A DNA stretch of 64,000 nt, from the NCBI RefSeq assembly GCF_019697375.1, contig NZ_JAHCDI010000004.1, positions 4,823,324-4,887,323 of the forward strand, given 5' to 3'. Positions within the stretch are counted from its first letter, which is position 1; the number at the start of each line of letters is the position of its first letter. The notes below the pieces were generated by a model, which worked only from the letters and a program-made list of their open reading frames with translations, was not told where the DNA came from and ran no database searches. Both the position numbers and the translations under genes were made by a program. Origin of the DNA: Micromonospora tarapacensis. GTDB lineage: Bacteria > Actinomycetota > Actinomycetes > Mycobacteriales > Micromonosporaceae. Positions 1 to 9,603 of the stretch are shown piece after piece.

Positions 1-10
1 CGAACTCGCA

Positions 11-1342
11 TCAGTGGGCTCCCACCAACTGCTTGTCGGACAGCTTCGGCGCGGTCCGTCCCTCGATGTAGTCGAGGTAGTCCTGCTTGAAGTACTTCAG
101 TGACGAGGTGACCGGGCTGGTGGCGCCGTCGCCCAGGCCGCAGAACGAACGACCGAGGATGTTGTCGCAGGTGTCGAGCAGGGTGTCCAGGTCGTCCTGG
201 GTGCCCTGGCCGGCGAGGATGCGCCGGTAGACCCGGACCATCCAGTAGTTGCCCTCCCGGCACGGGGTGCACTTGCCGCACGACTCGTGGTGGTAGAACT
301 CCAGCCACCGGTAGGTCGCGTAGACCGGGCAGTCCTGGTCGGAGAAGATCTGGGTGGCCGTGGTGCCGAGGATCGAGCCGGCGGCGGCCACTCCCTCGAA
401 ATCCAGCGGCACGTCCAGGTGCTCGGCGGTGAGCAGCGGCGTCGACGACCCACCCGGGGTCCAGAACTTCAGGTTGTGTCCCGGCTGCATCCCGCCCGCC
501 AGTTCGATCAGCTCGCGCAGCGTGATGCCGAGGCCGCACTCGTACTGTCCCGGGTTGGCGACCCGGCCGGAGAGCGAGTAGATCATCGGGCCGGCGGACT
601 TCTCGGTGCCCATCGACTTCCACCAGTCCGCACCACCGAGCACGATGTACGGCACGCTGGCGATGGTGCCGACGTTGTTGACCACGGTCGGGCTGGCGTA
701 CAGGCCGTGGGTGGCCGGGAACGGCGGGCGCAGCCGGGGCTGGCCCCGGAAACCCTCCAACGAGTCGAGCAGCGCCGTCTCCTCGCCGCAGATGTACGCC
801 CCGGCGCCCGAGTGCACCACCAGCTCCAGGTCGAAACCCGAGCCGAGGATGTCGCGCCCGAGGTAGCCCTTGGCGTACGCCTCGTTGACCGCGTTGCGCA
901 ACCGGCGGGCGGCGTGCACCGCCTCGCCGCGGATGTAGATGTACGCGCGGCTGGCCCGGATCGCGTACGACGCGATGATCACGCCCTCGACCAGCGAGTG
1001 CGGGTCGTGGGTCATCAGCGGCAGGTCCTTGCAGGTGCCCGGCTCGCCCTCGTCGGCGTTGACCACGAGATAATGAGGTCTTGCCGGCGGCTTTCCATCT
1101 GGCTCTTGCGGGATGAAGCCCCACTTCAGGCCGGTGGGGAAGCCGGCGCCGCCGCGACCGCGCAGTCCGGAGTCCTTGATCAGCTGGATCAGGTCGTCCG
1201 GGTGCGCCTTGATCGCCTTGCGCAGCGCCGCGTAGCCGTCCAGATTCTCGTAGGTGCCGATGCTCCAGGCGTCGGGCGACAGCCAGCGCTTGGTGAGCAC
1301 CGGCGTCAGCTTGGCCACGGTCTGCGGCGCGGGCGTGGTCAC
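11..1342 (-). CDS. nuoF: NADH-quinone oxidoreductase subunit F (NuoF)
   Basis: This is the 443-residue NADH-binding, FMN-carrying subunit of respiratory complex I, which takes hydride from NADH in the peripheral arm. A glycine-rich stretch GRGGAGFPTGLKW near residue 60 matches the family's NADH/FMN site. The 4Fe-4S ligands are visible as C355, C358, C361 (in SCGKCTPCREG) and C401. It starts at a GTG whose bases overlap the nuoE stop (GTGA), so translation is probably coupled. It is the leftmost gene of a minus-strand operon whose nuoG-N would lie outside the window. Length and motifs are normal. Confidence 0.98.
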   Translation of the reverse strand: MTTPAPQTVAKLTPVLTKRWLSPDAWSIGTYENLDGYAALRKAIKAHPDDLIQLIKDSGLRGRGGAGFPTGLKWGFIPQEPDGKPPARPHYLVVNADEGEPGTCKDLPLMTHDPHSLVEGVIIASYAIRASRAYIYIRGEAVHAARRLRNAVNEAYAKGYLGRDILGSGFDLELVVHSGAGAYICGEETALLDSLEGFRGQPRLRPPFPATHGLYASPTVVNNVGTIASVPYIVLGGADWWKSMGTEKSAGPMIYSLSGRVANPGQYECGLGITLRELIELAGGMQPGHNLKFWTPGGSSTPLLTAEHLDVPLDFEGVAAAGSILGTTATQIFSDQDCPVYATYRWLEFYHHESCGKCTPCREGNYWMVRVYRRILAGQGTQDDLDTLLDTCDNILGRSFCGLGDGATSPVTSSLKYFKQDYLDYIEGRTAPKLSDKQLVGAH

Positions 1343-2382
1343 TTCTGAGCCCCCTTGTCGTTCGCGGAACCCTCACCGCGGTTGGTCGACTCGGCTTCCC
1401 TGAGGTTGCGCTCCTGCGCCTGCGCGTCGTCGCCGGCCGGCTTGGCGTCACCGGACGGCCGGTTGGCCGCCGCACCGGCGGCCTCCGCCGCCTGGGCGTC
1501 ACGCGGGGCCGGCGGCGCGCCGTCGACCGGAACCTTGGTGCCCGGAGCGTCCGGCACGGCGGTCCTCGCGTCGGGCTGCCGGGTCTCGGCGGCCCGCACC
1601 TGCGGCGACTTGCGGTCCGGTGCCGGCACGTCGGGCGCGGTGCTGCCGGTCGGTGCCGCCTTCGCCGGGGTGGCCGGCGCCGGCTTGTCGCCGGCCTTTC
1701 CGCTGCGGATCGGGGTGCTCGGGTCGAAGCCGGGGGCCGAGATGCCGTGCTGCTGGGCCAGCCGCAGGCCACGCAGGCTCGGCTCGCCCGGCACGCCGTC
1801 GGCGACCGCGCCCTCCCGCTCGTCGGCGAAGCCGGCGAGCTGGACCGCCATCTCCTTCAGCGTGCACAGGCGGGCGCCGCGGCTCGACGTGGGCCGGCCA
1901 CCCGCGCGCAGCTCGTCGACCAGCCCCACCGCGGTCTGCGGGTCGACGCCGTCGAAGAAGTCGTAGTTGACGGTCAGCACCGGGCCGTAGTCGCAGGCGG
2001 CCAGGCACTCGGCGTGTTCCAGCGTCACCTTGCCGTCGGCGGTGGTCTCGTCGTGCCCGACGCCCAGGTGCTCGGCGAGGGTGTCGTAGACCTCCTGGCC
2101 GCCCAGCACGTTGCACATGGTGTTGGTGCAGACGCTGACCAGCCAGTCGCCGGTGGGCCGGCGCTTGTACATCGTGTAGAAGCTGGCGACCGCGCCGACC
2201 TGGGCCTTGTTCAGGCCGAGCACCTCGGCGCAGAACGCCACGCCGGCCGGGGAGACGTAGCCCTCCTCGGCCTGCACGAGGTGCAGCAGCGGCAGCAGCG
2301 CCGAGCGGGACCGGTCCGCCGGGTAGCGGGAGATGATCTCCCGTGCCCTGGTCCGCGTCTCGTCAGTGAAAACCGTGGTCAC
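1339..2382 (-). CDS. nuoE: NADH-quinone oxidoreductase subunit E (NuoE) with long C-terminal tail
   Basis: This is the 24-kDa-type subunit that holds the N1a 2Fe-2S cluster beside NuoF. Cysteines C85, C90, C126 and C130 have the family spacing. The thioredoxin-like fold ends around residue 165. A further 180 residues follow, the last ~120 being rich in Ala, Pro, Lys, Asp and Glu and predicted disordered by eye. Bacterial NuoE is usually 160-250 residues, so at 347 residues this one is extended. The GTG start overlaps the nuoD stop and its own stop overlaps the nuoF start, both as GTGA. Confidence 0.97.
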   Translation of the reverse strand: MTTVFTDETRTRAREIISRYPADRSRSALLPLLHLVQAEEGYVSPAGVAFCAEVLGLNKAQVGAVASFYTMYKRRPTGDWLVSVCTNTMCNVLGGQEVYDTLAEHLGVGHDETTADGKVTLEHAECLAACDYGPVLTVNYDFFDGVDPQTAVGLVDELRAGGRPTSSRGARLCTLKEMAVQLAGFADEREGAVADGVPGEPSLRGLRLAQQHGISAPGFDPSTPIRSGKAGDKPAPATPAKAAPTGSTAPDVPAPDRKSPQVRAAETRQPDARTAVPDAPGTKVPVDGAPPAPRDAQAAEAAGAAANRPSGDAKPAGDDAQAQERNLREAESTNRGEGSANDKGAQK

Positions 2383-3704
2383 CGGTCACAACCTCCCATT
2401 ACCGGGTCCAGCGAGGCGCCGCCGGCGATCACGTCGGCGATCAGGCCACCCTCGGCCATCGCCGGCAGGGCCTGGAGGTTGACGAAGCTCGGCTCCCGGT
2501 AGTGCACCCGGTACGGCCGGGTCCCGCCGTCGGAGACGGCGTGCACGCCCAGCTCGCCGCGGGGCGACTCGATGCCGAGGTACACCTGGCCCGGCGGCAC
2601 CCGGAAGCCCTCCGTCACCAGCTTGAAGTGATGGATCAGGGACTCCATCGACTGCCCCATGATCTTGGCGATGTGCTCCAGTGAGTTGCCCATGCCGTCG
2701 ACGCCGATGGCCAGCTGCGCGGGCCAGGCGATCTTCTTGTCGGCGACCATCACCGGGCCGGGCCGGAGCCGGTCCAGCGCCTGCTCGACCAGCTTGAGCG
2801 ACTCCCGGATCTCGGCCAGCCGGACCAGGTAGCGGCCCCAGACATCGCCGTCGGTGTGGGTCGGCACGTCGAAGGTGTAGGTCTCGTAGCCGCAGTACGG
2901 CATGGTCTTGCGCAGGTCCCAGGCCAACCCCGCCGAGCGGAGCACCGGCCCGGTGATGCCGAGCGCCACGCAGGCGGTCACGTCCAGCACGGCCACGTTC
3001 TGCGTCCGCTCCAGCCAGATCGGCTGGCCGGAGAGCAGGTCCTCGTACTCCTTGAGCCGCTTCGGCATCACCTTGAGGAACTCGCGGATCTTGACGATCG
3101 CCTCGTCCGGCACGTCCTGGGCGACGCCGCCCGGCCGGACGTACGCGTGGTTCATCCGCAGGCCGGTGATCAGCTCGAAGATCTCCAGGATGTACTCGCG
3201 CTCGCGGAAGCCGTAGAGCATGATCGAGATCGCGCCCAGCTCCATGCCGGTGGTGGCCAGCCACACCAGGTGCGAGGAGATCCGGTTCAGCTCCATCATC
3301 AGCACCCGGATGGTGTTGGCCCGCTCGGTCACGTCGTCGGTGATGCCGAGCAGCTTCTCCACCGCGAGCGAGTAGGCCGTCTCGTTGAAGATCGGGGCGA
3401 GGTAGTCCATCCGGGTCACGAAGGTCGAACCCTGCACCCAGTTGCGGTATTCGAGGTTCTTCTCGATGCCCGTGTGCAGGTAGCCGACGACCGAACGGGC
3501 CTCCCGGACCGTCTCGCCCTCCAGCTCCAGGACCAGCCGGAGCACACCGTGCGTGGACGGGTGCTGCGGGCCCATGTTGACCACGATCCGACCCTCGTTG
3601 ATCGGGTCGACGCCGGAGACGACGTCGTCCCAGTCCCCGCCGGTGACGGTGAAGACCCGACCCTCGGTGGTCTCGCGCTCGGTGGCGTAGTTCGAGGTGC
3701 TCAC
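2379..3704 (-). CDS. nuoD: NADH-quinone oxidoreductase subunit D (NuoD)
   Basis: This 441-residue 49-kDa-type subunit lines the quinone pocket of complex I. The N-terminal part contains [14 protein letters not shown], the family signature with the quinone-binding His. The GTG start at 3704 is preferred over the longer open frame because it overlaps the nuoC stop as GTGA, as at the neighbouring junctions, and because the upstream in-frame residues look unlike NuoD. It functions with NuoB and NuoC at the quinone end of the peripheral arm. Confidence 0.97.
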   Translation of the reverse strand: MSTSNYATERETTEGRVFTVTGGDWDDVVSGVDPINEGRIVVNMGPQHPSTHGVLRLVLELEGETVREARSVVGYLHTGIEKNLEYRNWVQGSTFVTRMDYLAPIFNETAYSLAVEKLLGITDDVTERANTIRVLMMELNRISSHLVWLATTGMELGAISIMLYGFREREYILEIFELITGLRMNHAYVRPGGVAQDVPDEAIVKIREFLKVMPKRLKEYEDLLSGQPIWLERTQNVAVLDVTACVALGITGPVLRSAGLAWDLRKTMPYCGYETYTFDVPTHTDGDVWGRYLVRLAEIRESLKLVEQALDRLRPGPVMVADKKIAWPAQLAIGVDGMGNSLEHIAKIMGQSMESLIHHFKLVTEGFRVPPGQVYLGIESPRGELGVHAVSDGGTRPYRVHYREPSFVNLQALPAMAEGGLIADVIAGGASLDPVMGGCDR

Positions 3705-4432
3705 TGGTACGACCTCCGCTTGTCGGGCGGCGGGATCTCGGCGCCCTTGTACTCCACGGGCACACCGCCGAGGGGGTAGTCCTTGCGCTGCGGGTGACCC
3801 TCCCAGTCGTCCGGCATGAGGATCCGGGTCAGCGCCGGGTGACCGTCGAAGATGACGCCGAACATGTCGTACGCCTCCCGCTCCTGCCAGTCGGCCGTCG
3901 GGTAGACGGAGGTGACGCTCGGCAGGTGCGGCTCCTCGGCGGAGACGGCGGCCTCCAGCCGGACCCGTCGCCGGTAGGTCATCGAGGTGAGCTGGTAGAC
4001 GACGTGCAGCCGGCGGGCGTCGGTGCCCAGGTAGTCCACCCCGGACACCGAGGAACACAGCTCGAAGCGCAGCGCCGGGTCGTCCCGCATCACCTGGCAG
4101 ACCTCGGCGATCCGCTCGGGGCGGATGTGCAGGGTCAACTCGTCCCGGTCGACCACCACGTGCTCGATCGCCTCGCCGAAGGCCGGATACGCCTCCTCCA
4201 GCGCGTCGCGGACCTCGTCGAAGTAGCTCCCGTACGGCCGCGCCGAGTCCTCGATCGTCGGGTGCTGCCGGGTCAGGCCACCGAAGCCGGAGACGTCCCC
4301 GGTGCCCTGGTTGCCGAACATGCCCCGGCCGGCCGGGCTGGCCGGCGGGAACTCGGCGGGCGCACCGCTGGTCGCGCCGGCCGGCGTCACCGGAACCGGT
4401 ACGCCGCCGGTGGTCGGCTTCTCGTCGGTCAC
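3701..4432 (-). CDS. nuoC: NADH-quinone oxidoreductase subunit C (NuoC)
   Basis: This 243-residue 30-kDa-type subunit is part of the hydrophilic arm of complex I. The conserved block [20 protein letters not shown], followed by [13 protein letters not shown] and [14 protein letters not shown], identifies it. The first ~55 residues are Pro/Gly/Ala-rich and poorly conserved, as is common in actinobacteria. The GTG start at 4432 overlaps the nuoB stop (GTGA). A longer frame to 4528 exists but would run through nuoB. Confidence 0.97.
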   Translation of the reverse strand: MTDEKPTTGGVPVPVTPAGATSGAPAEFPPASPAGRGMFGNQGTGDVSGFGGLTRQHPTIEDSARPYGSYFDEVRDALEEAYPAFGEAIEHVVVDRDELTLHIRPERIAEVCQVMRDDPALRFELCSSVSGVDYLGTDARRLHVVYQLTSMTYRRRVRLEAAVSAEEPHLPSVTSVYPTADWQEREAYDMFGVIFDGHPALTRILMPDDWEGHPQRKDYPLGGVPVEYKGAEIPPPDKRRSYQ

Positions 4433-5106
4433 TTGATCCCCCCGTACGGGTGGAGGTGGTTCTGGGCCTTCATCCAGTTCTCGATCCGCAGTTGCTCCTC
4501 GCGGCCCTCGCGGACGGCCTTGGTCCACTCGGCGCGGCGGGCCTTGTCGCTGCGGTACGACGACGGCATCGAGCCGTACGGCACCACCGGCACGTCACCG
4601 CGCGCCTCGCGGGCCGCCAGCATCTTGCGCCCGTTCGGCCCGAGCGGCTCGTGGGCGATCTTCTCGCGCAGCTTGAGGATCGCGTCGATGAGCATCTCCG
4701 GCCGGGGCGGGCAGCCCGGGAGGTACATGTCGACCGGCACCACGTGGTCGACGCCCTGCACGATGGCGTAGTTGTTGAACATGCCGCCGCTGCTGGCGCA
4801 GACCCCCATGGAGAGCACCCAGCGGGGCTCGGCCATCTGGTCGTAGATCTGGCGCAGCACCGGGGCCATCTTCTGACTCACCCGACCGGCGACGATCATC
4901 AGGTCGGCCTGCCGCGGCGAGGCCCGGAAGACCTCCATGCCCCACCGGCCCATGTCGTAGTGCGGGCCACCGGCGGCCATCATCTCGATGGCGCAGCAGG
5001 CCAGGCCGAACGTGGCACCCCAGACCGACGACTTGCGCGACCAGTTGACCAGCTTCTCCACCGAGGTGAGCAGGACGCCGGCGGGAAGTTTCTCCTCGAT
5101 ACCCAT
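4429..5106 (-). CDS. nuoB: NADH-quinone oxidoreductase subunit B (NuoB)
   Basis: This 225-residue subunit holds the terminal 4Fe-4S cluster N2, which donates electrons to menaquinone. Ligands are the tandem cysteines C37-C38 (LACCAIEM), C103 and C132 (PGCPPRPE). The ATG at 5106 is chosen because it is preceded by GGGAGGAA at good spacing; the longer frame to 5178 has no supporting site. There is a short gap after nuoA. The C-terminal ~45 residues after [15 protein letters not shown] are a charged tail typical of actinobacterial NuoB. Confidence 0.97.
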   Translation of the reverse strand: MGIEEKLPAGVLLTSVEKLVNWSRKSSVWGATFGLACCAIEMMAAGGPHYDMGRWGMEVFRASPRQADLMIVAGRVSQKMAPVLRQIYDQMAEPRWVLSMGVCASSGGMFNNYAIVQGVDHVVPVDMYLPGCPPRPEMLIDAILKLREKIAHEPLGPNGRKMLAAREARGDVPVVPYGSMPSSYRSDKARRAEWTKAVREGREEQLRIENWMKAQNHLHPYGGIK

Positions 5107-5119
5107 TGCCGTTCCTCCC

Positions 5120-5485
5120 TCAGTCCCAGTCCAGGCCGCCGCGGCGCCACTCGTAGGCGTACGCGACGAAGACGGCACCGATGAACACCAACATGGCCAC
5201 GAACCCGAAGACCGGCAGCAGGTCGAAGGAGACCGCCCACGGGTACAGGAAGATCATTTCCACGTCGAAGACGATGAATAGCATCGCCGTCAGGTAGAAC
5301 TTGACCGGGAACCGGCTTCCGCCGATCGGTTGCGGGCTAGGCTCGATCCCACACTCGTAGGCTTCGAGCTTGGCCTTGTTGTAGCGGCGGGGGCCGGCGA
5401 ACCGGGCGGCGGCTATCGAGAACAGCGCAAATCCCGCGGCGAGGGCGAACAGCCCGATGATGGGTGCGTAAGGCGAGAGCGACAT
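5120..5485 (-). CDS. nuoA: NADH-quinone oxidoreductase subunit A (NuoA)
   Basis: This 121-residue membrane subunit sits at the junction of the complex I arms. Three hydrophobic helices are visible (about residues 7-28, 65-85 and 92-112). The conserved loop [13 protein letters not shown] lies between helices 1 and 2, with [10 protein letters not shown] later. It is the first gene of the nuo operon. An AGGAGAAG ribosome-binding sequence precedes the ATG. The promoter should lie in the 110 bases before it. Confidence 0.98.
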   Translation of the reverse strand: MSLSPYAPIIGLFALAAGFALFSIAAARFAGPRRYNKAKLEAYECGIEPSPQPIGGSRFPVKFYLTAMLFIVFDVEMIFLYPWAVSFDLLPVFGFVAMLVFIGAVFVAYAYEWRRGGLDWD

Positions 5486-5595
5486 ATTCTTCTCCTGCTC
5501 GTCCTTCCCTGCCCTCGTTGGTTGGCGAATTTCACACTATTCACATCCCACCCGGCGACCGTCGGCGGGGGGTGGACCTTGCCCGTTCCGCCCCG
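5486..5595 (-). promoter_or_regulatory. Probable nuo operon promoter region with TGTGAA direct repeats
   Basis: This 110-base gap lies between the flavoprotein stop and nuoA and must hold the nuo promoter unless transcription reads through from upstream. On the minus strand, 5531-5545 reads TGTGAATAGTGTGAA, two direct copies of the half-site that Rex recognises as an inverted repeat in actinomycete respiratory promoters. The orientation is wrong for a classical Rex operator, so this is only a possible weak or degenerate site. Confidence 0.4.
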
Positions 5596-6870
5596 CTACA
5601 CCGCGGGGGCGGCCCGGGTCATCGCATTGATCACCCGGTCCATCGCGTCACCGCCGCGCGGGTCGGTGAGGTTGGCCAGCAGCTTGAGCACGAACCGCAT
5701 CAGGGTCGGATGGGGCATGCCGTGCTTCGTCGCCATGCGCATGACCTCCGGCCGGCCGATCAGCTTCACGAAGATCCCACCCAGCCGGTAGTAGCCGCCG
5801 AACCGGGCCTTCAACTCCTGCGGGTACGCCATCAGCGCCCGCTCCCGTTCGGCACCGCCGGGCCGGGCCAGCGCCTGGACCGCGACCTCCGCGGCCAGCT
5901 CACCGGACTCCATCGCGTACGCGATGCCCTCGCCGTTGAACGGGTTGACCATGCCGCCGGAGTCGCCGACCAGCATGACCCCCCGGGTGTAGTGCGGCAC
6001 CCGGTTGAAGCCCATCGGCAGCGCCGCACCGAGGATCGAACCCTCGGCGTTCGTCTCGTCGGTCATCCCCCACTCCGGCGGGGTGTTGGCCAGCCAGTCG
6101 GTGAGCAGCCGCCGGTAGTTGGTCTTTCCGAAGGCCGAGGACGAGTTGAGGATGCCGAGCCCGACGTTGACCCGGCCGTCACCGAGGCCGAAGATCCAGC
6201 CGTACCCGGGCAGCAGCGCGCCGGTGCTCTTGGCCCGCAGCTCCAGCCAGGACTCCAGGTAGTCGTCGTCGTGGCGGGCCGCGGAGCGGTAGTAGCGCCG
6301 CACCGCCACGCCGATCGGGCGGTCCTCCCGCTTGGCCAGGCCGAAAGCGAGCGGGAAGCGACCGGAGACGCCGTCCGCGGCGACCACCAGCGGGGCGTGG
6401 AAGGTCGCGGGGGCACCGTCCGGGCCGTCCTCGGCCTGCACCCCGATCACCCGGCCGTCACCGTCGAGCACCGGCCCGACAACGTTCACGCTGGTGCGCA
6501 GCTTGGCGCCGGCGGCCACGGCCCGCTGGGCGAGCAGGTCGTCGAAGTCGAGGCGGGTGCGCACCAGGCCGTAGTTCGGGAAGCTGGCCAGATCCGGCCA
6601 GTCCAGTTCCAGCCGGACGCCCCCGCCGATCACCCGCAGGCCCCGGTTGTGCAGCCAGCCGGCCTCGGGCGAGGTGTCCACACCCATCCGGATCAGCTGC
6701 CGCACCGCGCGAGGCGTCAGCCCGTCACCGCAGACCTTCTCCCGGGGGAACTCGGTCTTCTCCAGCAGCAGCACGCGTACGCCATGCCGAGCCAGGTGGT
6801 ACGCGGTCGCCGAGCCACCGGGACCGGCGCCCACGACGATCACGTCGGCGTCGTTCTCCACCGCGGTCAT
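5596..6870 (-). CDS. Geranylgeranyl-reductase-family flavoprotein, probable menaquinone isoprenoid reductase (MenJ-like)
   Basis: This 424-residue FAD-dependent oxidoreductase begins with VIVVGAGPGGSATAYHLARHG (Rossmann dinucleotide motif, residues ~10-31) and has the family blocks EKTEFPREKVCGDGLTPR and VGDSGGMVNPFNGEGIAYAM (FAD contact). The family saturates isoprenoid chains. In mycobacteria MenJ reduces one isoprene unit of menaquinone, and the nuo and menG neighbours support that role here. Geranylgeranyl reduction of other lipids cannot be excluded. A near-perfect Rex operator lies 23 bases before the ATG, suggesting control by the NADH/NAD+ ratio. Confidence 0.85.
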   Translation of the reverse strand: MTAVENDADVIVVGAGPGGSATAYHLARHGVRVLLLEKTEFPREKVCGDGLTPRAVRQLIRMGVDTSPEAGWLHNRGLRVIGGGVRLELDWPDLASFPNYGLVRTRLDFDDLLAQRAVAAGAKLRTSVNVVGPVLDGDGRVIGVQAEDGPDGAPATFHAPLVVAADGVSGRFPLAFGLAKREDRPIGVAVRRYYRSAARHDDDYLESWLELRAKSTGALLPGYGWIFGLGDGRVNVGLGILNSSSAFGKTNYRRLLTDWLANTPPEWGMTDETNAEGSILGAALPMGFNRVPHYTRGVMLVGDSGGMVNPFNGEGIAYAMESGELAAEVAVQALARPGGAERERALMAYPQELKARFGGYYRLGGIFVKLIGRPEVMRMATKHGMPHPTLMRFVLKLLANLTDPRGGDAMDRVINAMTRAAPAV

Positions 6871-6892
6871 CCGCGCCTCCTCCCCGCCATGC

Positions 6893-6910
6893 TCGTGAAA
6901 TGCTTCACAA
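6893..6910. promoter_or_regulatory. Candidate Rex operator
   Basis: TCGTGAAATGCTTCACAA matches the actinobacterial Rex consensus TTGTGAANNNNTTCACAA at 13 of 14 fixed positions. It lies 23-40 bases upstream of the ATG of the MenJ-like flavoprotein gene, where bound repressor would block initiation. Rex senses NADH/NAD+ and controls nuo, cyd and haem genes in Streptomyces, so the position fits the gene set. Not tested. Confidence 0.65.
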
Positions 6911-6954
6911 GCCAGCGAGGACGAGTCTATGACCGGCGCCGCAAGCTCGCCTTG

Positions 6955-6973
6955 TTAGGGCGGCCTAACCTGC
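6955..6973. promoter_or_regulatory. Possible IdeR/DtxR-like iron box
   Basis: TTAGGGCGGCCTAACCTGC matches 14 of 19 positions of the IdeR/DtxR consensus TTAGGTTAGSCTAACCTAA and contains the core palindrome TTAGG-GCGG-CCTAA. It lies between the small unknown gene and the flavoprotein gene, about 85 bases upstream of the latter. The central bases differ from the consensus, so the palindrome could serve another regulator. Confidence 0.35.
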
Positions 6974-7014
6974 TGGCGCCCGGATCGGGCGAGCGCCCGA
7001 GGGGCCGGGCTTGC

Positions 7015-7224
7015 TCAGCGCCGGGCCGGACCGGCACCGTCGAGGCCGGCCCGGATGGTCTCCGGCAGGTGCTCGCGCAGCGTGCCGCCGGCGGCCCGAT
7101 CCAGGGCCGCGAGCACCTCGGAGACCACCTGGCGCACGTCGGCAGGATCCGCGCCGGCCAGATCCCTGAGCTGTTCGACCAGCTCTGCGGCATCGTCGAT
7201 GGCCACGTCCTTCGGATCCGTCAT
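7015..7224 (-). CDS. Small acidic protein of unknown function
   Basis: This frame encodes about 69 residues from the ATG at 7224 (MTDPKDVAIDDAAELVEQLRD...), mostly amphipathic helix with many Asp, Glu and Ala. I do not recognise a family. A longer start at 7269 would add 15 residues, but the internal ATG gives a more ordinary N-terminus. It is codirectional with menG upstream and the flavoprotein downstream and may be cotranscribed. No strong ribosome-binding site is visible. Confidence 0.55.
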   Translation of the reverse strand: MTDPKDVAIDDAAELVEQLRDLAGADPADVRQVVSEVLAALDRAAGGTLREHLPETIRAGLDGAGPARR

Positions 7225-7282
7225 GCCGGCCAGCCTAAGCCGCAAAGCGGACAAAATCGCCGCATTCACCTAAATGACAGGC

Positions 7283-7993
7283 TCACTCGCGGGTCGCGCG
7301 GTGCAGGGCCACCACTCCGCCGGTCAGGTTGCGCCACGCCACCCGACCCCAGCCCGCGGCGGCCACCCGTGCCGCCAGCGCCGCCTGGTCCGGCCAGGCG
7401 CGGATCGACTCGGCAAGGTAGACGTACGCGTCGGGGTTGCTGGAGACCGTCCGCGCCACCGCCGGCAGCGACCGCATCAGGTACGACAGGTAGACGGTGC
7501 GGAAGGCCGGGTTGACCGGAGTGCTGAACTCGCAGACCACCAGCCGGCCACCCGGACGGGTCACCCGGGCCAACTCGCGCAGCGCGGCGTCCGTGTCGTT
7601 GACGTTGCGCAGCGCGAAGGAGATGGTCACCGCGTCGAAGCTGGCATCGGCGAACGGCAGCCGCAGGGCGTCCCCGGCCAGCAGCGGCACCTGCGGCCGG
7701 GTGCGCTTGCCGGCGTGCAGCATGCCGAGGGAGAGGTCGGCGCCGACCGCGTACGCCCCGGAGTGGGCCAGTTCCTCGGTGGAGACACCGGTGCCCGCAC
7801 CCACGTCGAGCACCCGGCTCCCGGGGCGCAGTTCGAGGGCGGCCCGGGTGGCACGCCGCCAGGACCGGTCCTGCCCGAAGGACAGGACGGTGTTCGTCAG
7901 GTCGTAGCGGGCCGCCACGCCGTCGAACATCGCGGCGACCTCGTGCGGCTGCTTGTCCAGGCTGGCGCGCTGGCCCTGCGGGGTACGGCTCAC
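7283..7993 (-). CDS. menG: Demethylmenaquinone methyltransferase (MenG/UbiE)
   Basis: This 236-residue SAM-dependent methyltransferase catalyses the last step of menaquinone synthesis, methylation of demethylmenaquinone. The sequence has the family N-terminus [27 protein letters not shown] motif [10 protein letters not shown], and the UbiE signature [20 protein letters not shown]. The GTG at 7993, preceded by GGAGG, is chosen. The longer open frame adds an Arg-rich segment unlike the family. It belongs with the mqn genes elsewhere in the window. Confidence 0.95.
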   Translation of the reverse strand: MSRTPQGQRASLDKQPHEVAAMFDGVAARYDLTNTVLSFGQDRSWRRATRAALELRPGSRVLDVGAGTGVSTEELAHSGAYAVGADLSLGMLHAGKRTRPQVPLLAGDALRLPFADASFDAVTISFALRNVNDTDAALRELARVTRPGGRLVVCEFSTPVNPAFRTVYLSYLMRSLPAVARTVSSNPDAYVYLAESIRAWPDQAALAARVAAAGWGRVAWRNLTGGVVALHRATRE

Positions 7994-8049
7994 CCCTCCA
8001 CTCTGCCAGCCCGGCCCCCAACGGCCCGGCGTGGGTCGACCGACACAGT

Positions 8050-8079
8050 GCGGGCGGGATGGTCGCCCATCCCGCCCGC
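8050..8079. terminator. Strong stem-loop downstream of the LPXTG gene
   Basis: Perfect 13-base arms GCGGGCGGGATGG and CCATCCCGCCCGC are separated by TCGC. The stem lies about 50 bases after the stop of the surface-protein gene on the minus strand and before menG. There is no T-run, as is usual for actinobacterial terminators. Confidence 0.6.
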
Positions 8080-8129
8080 AATGCCGTGCGTTATATGAAC
8101 GGCCCGCGCGGGCCGATGGAGAACGAACG

Positions 8130-9317
8130 TCAGTCGTTCGTCTTCTCGTCACCGGGGGTCACCAGGACCACCCGGCGACGACGTGCGGCCATGACCAGCA
8201 CGCCGCCGGCGACCAGCACCGCGACGCCGACGCCGCCCATCAGGCCGGCCTGCGGGCCGGTGACCGGCAGACCGGGGCCGTCACCGTTGTCGCCGCCACC
8301 GGAGCCGCCCTTGGCTGCCACCACGACCGCGAAGTCGTCGGTGTTGTCGCTCGGGTCGACGTCGGCGCCCGAGACGCCCGTGACGTTCTCCGGCAGCGCC
8401 GACGTGGCGGCGGCCCGCATAATGCCGACGGACTCCGGCTCGACCGCCAGCGAGTGGATGGTGACCTCGCCACCGGTCAGGCTGCTCGGCTGCACCCCGT
8501 CGGCGACCTTGACCAGGTTGTAGAAGCGGGCCCCGGAGTAGAGGTCGTCGCCATCCGTGTCCTGCGCGGTCGGGATGAGGACGGCCTTGCTGTACTCGCA
8601 GGTCAGCGAGGTCATCTCGGCGTTGTAGGTGCAGTCCGGCTCCTGCTCGGCGAAGGTCGCGCCCTCCGGCAGCTGCACCTCGATGCGGAGACCGCTGGTG
8701 GCCTGGTCACCCTGGTTGAAGGCGGCGTAGAGGAGCTGGCCGGTGTTGCCCGCGTACAGGTCGCCGACCTCGGTGATCGTGCCACCGTCGACCTTGACGG
8801 CCGTGCGGACGTCGTCGGCGAGGACGGTCAGGTCCGGCCCGGTGCCCTCGACCTTGACGTCCACGGTCACGACGTTGTTGGACTCGTCCGGGTCCGTGCC
8901 GGCGTGCAGGATCATCGCGGTGATGGAGCCGGCCGGGCCGACCTCGGTGCCCTTGCGGGTCAGCGGGAAGAACCAGTCGACGTCCTCGCCGGCGCGGATG
9001 GTGTCGCCCTGGATGCCACAGAGGATCCAGCCGTCCTCGCGCGGGTCGCAGCCGCTCTCGTCGATGTCGACGAGAGCGGTCTTCAGCTGGCTGATGTCGA
9101 GGGCGACGAGCACGTTCTCGGCGTCGACGGCGCTCTTGTTCAGCAGTGAGACGCTGGCGTCCTTGCCCGGCGCGCCGACCGCGATCGTGGTGCCGGTCGC
9201 CTTGATGGCGAGGTCGACGGTGTCGTCCGCCAGGGCCGGCGCGGCGAAGGCGCCCGCCGCGAGGATGCCGGCAGCACCGGCGCCCAGATACGCGGCAGCC
9301 CGGTTACGGAAAATCAT
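8130..9317 (-). CDS. Secreted LPXTG-type cell-surface protein
   Basis: This 395-residue protein starts with a signal peptide (hydrophobic stretch ~10-28 ending APALA). It ends with a sorting signal: LPVTG at 350-354, a hydrophobic helix, and the basic cluster RRRR. The middle is Val/Thr/Asp-rich beta-type sequence with a few Cys and looks like repeated immunoglobulin-like or DUF11-like domains; I cannot assign a ligand. A sortase should attach it to peptidoglycan, but no sortase gene is in the window. The start is ATG at 9317. A GC-rich stem-loop follows the stop. Confidence 0.8.
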   Translation of the reverse strand: MIFRNRAAAYLGAGAAGILAAGAFAAPALADDTVDLAIKATGTTIAVGAPGKDASVSLLNKSAVDAENVLVALDISQLKTALVDIDESGCDPREDGWILCGIQGDTIRAGEDVDWFFPLTRKGTEVGPAGSITAMILHAGTDPDESNNVVTVDVKVEGTGPDLTVLADDVRTAVKVDGGTITEVGDLYAGNTGQLLYAAFNQGDQATSGLRIEVQLPEGATFAEQEPDCTYNAEMTSLTCEYSKAVLIPTAQDTDGDDLYSGARFYNLVKVADGVQPSSLTGGEVTIHSLAVEPESVGIMRAAATSALPENVTGVSGADVDPSDNTDDFAVVVAAKGGSGGGDNGDGPGLPVTGPQAGLMGGVGVAVLVAGGVLVMAARRRRVVLVTPGDEKTND

Positions 9318-9603
9318 GTAGGTGTCTCCCCGTGGGGTGAAAGGAAACGTACGGGCCGGGACGTTAGCGGTCCGCGATCTTCCTCGCCAGCCCCGAGATG
9401 CGGCAAGTCAGCCTGGGGATCTAAGGGCGACTTAAGGATTGTCCGAATTGATGGCGGTTGTCATCACGAACCGGCTACCGACAGCGGCGCAATGTTCATC
9501 GAATCGATACCTCCGGACTGCCCCGAACGGCCGAACGACCCACCGGCGGCGATCACCGTGGGTGATCAGCCGCTGATGGGTCGTCAATTGTCCGGGTGGC
9601 CGG
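9318..9603. other. Intergenic region, no gene seen
   Basis: The 286 bases between mqnC and the surface-protein gene hold no convincing ORF. They should contain the promoter of the surface-protein gene. A small palindrome, GATCACC-GTG-GGTGATC (9551-9567), lies just after the mqnC stop and could end that transcript, though it has no T-run. Confidence 0.5.

Noticed and set aside
5531..5545. Canonical Rex operator at the nuo promoter
   Set aside because: The half-sites are direct repeats, not the inverted repeat Rex needs; kept only as a low-interest observation.
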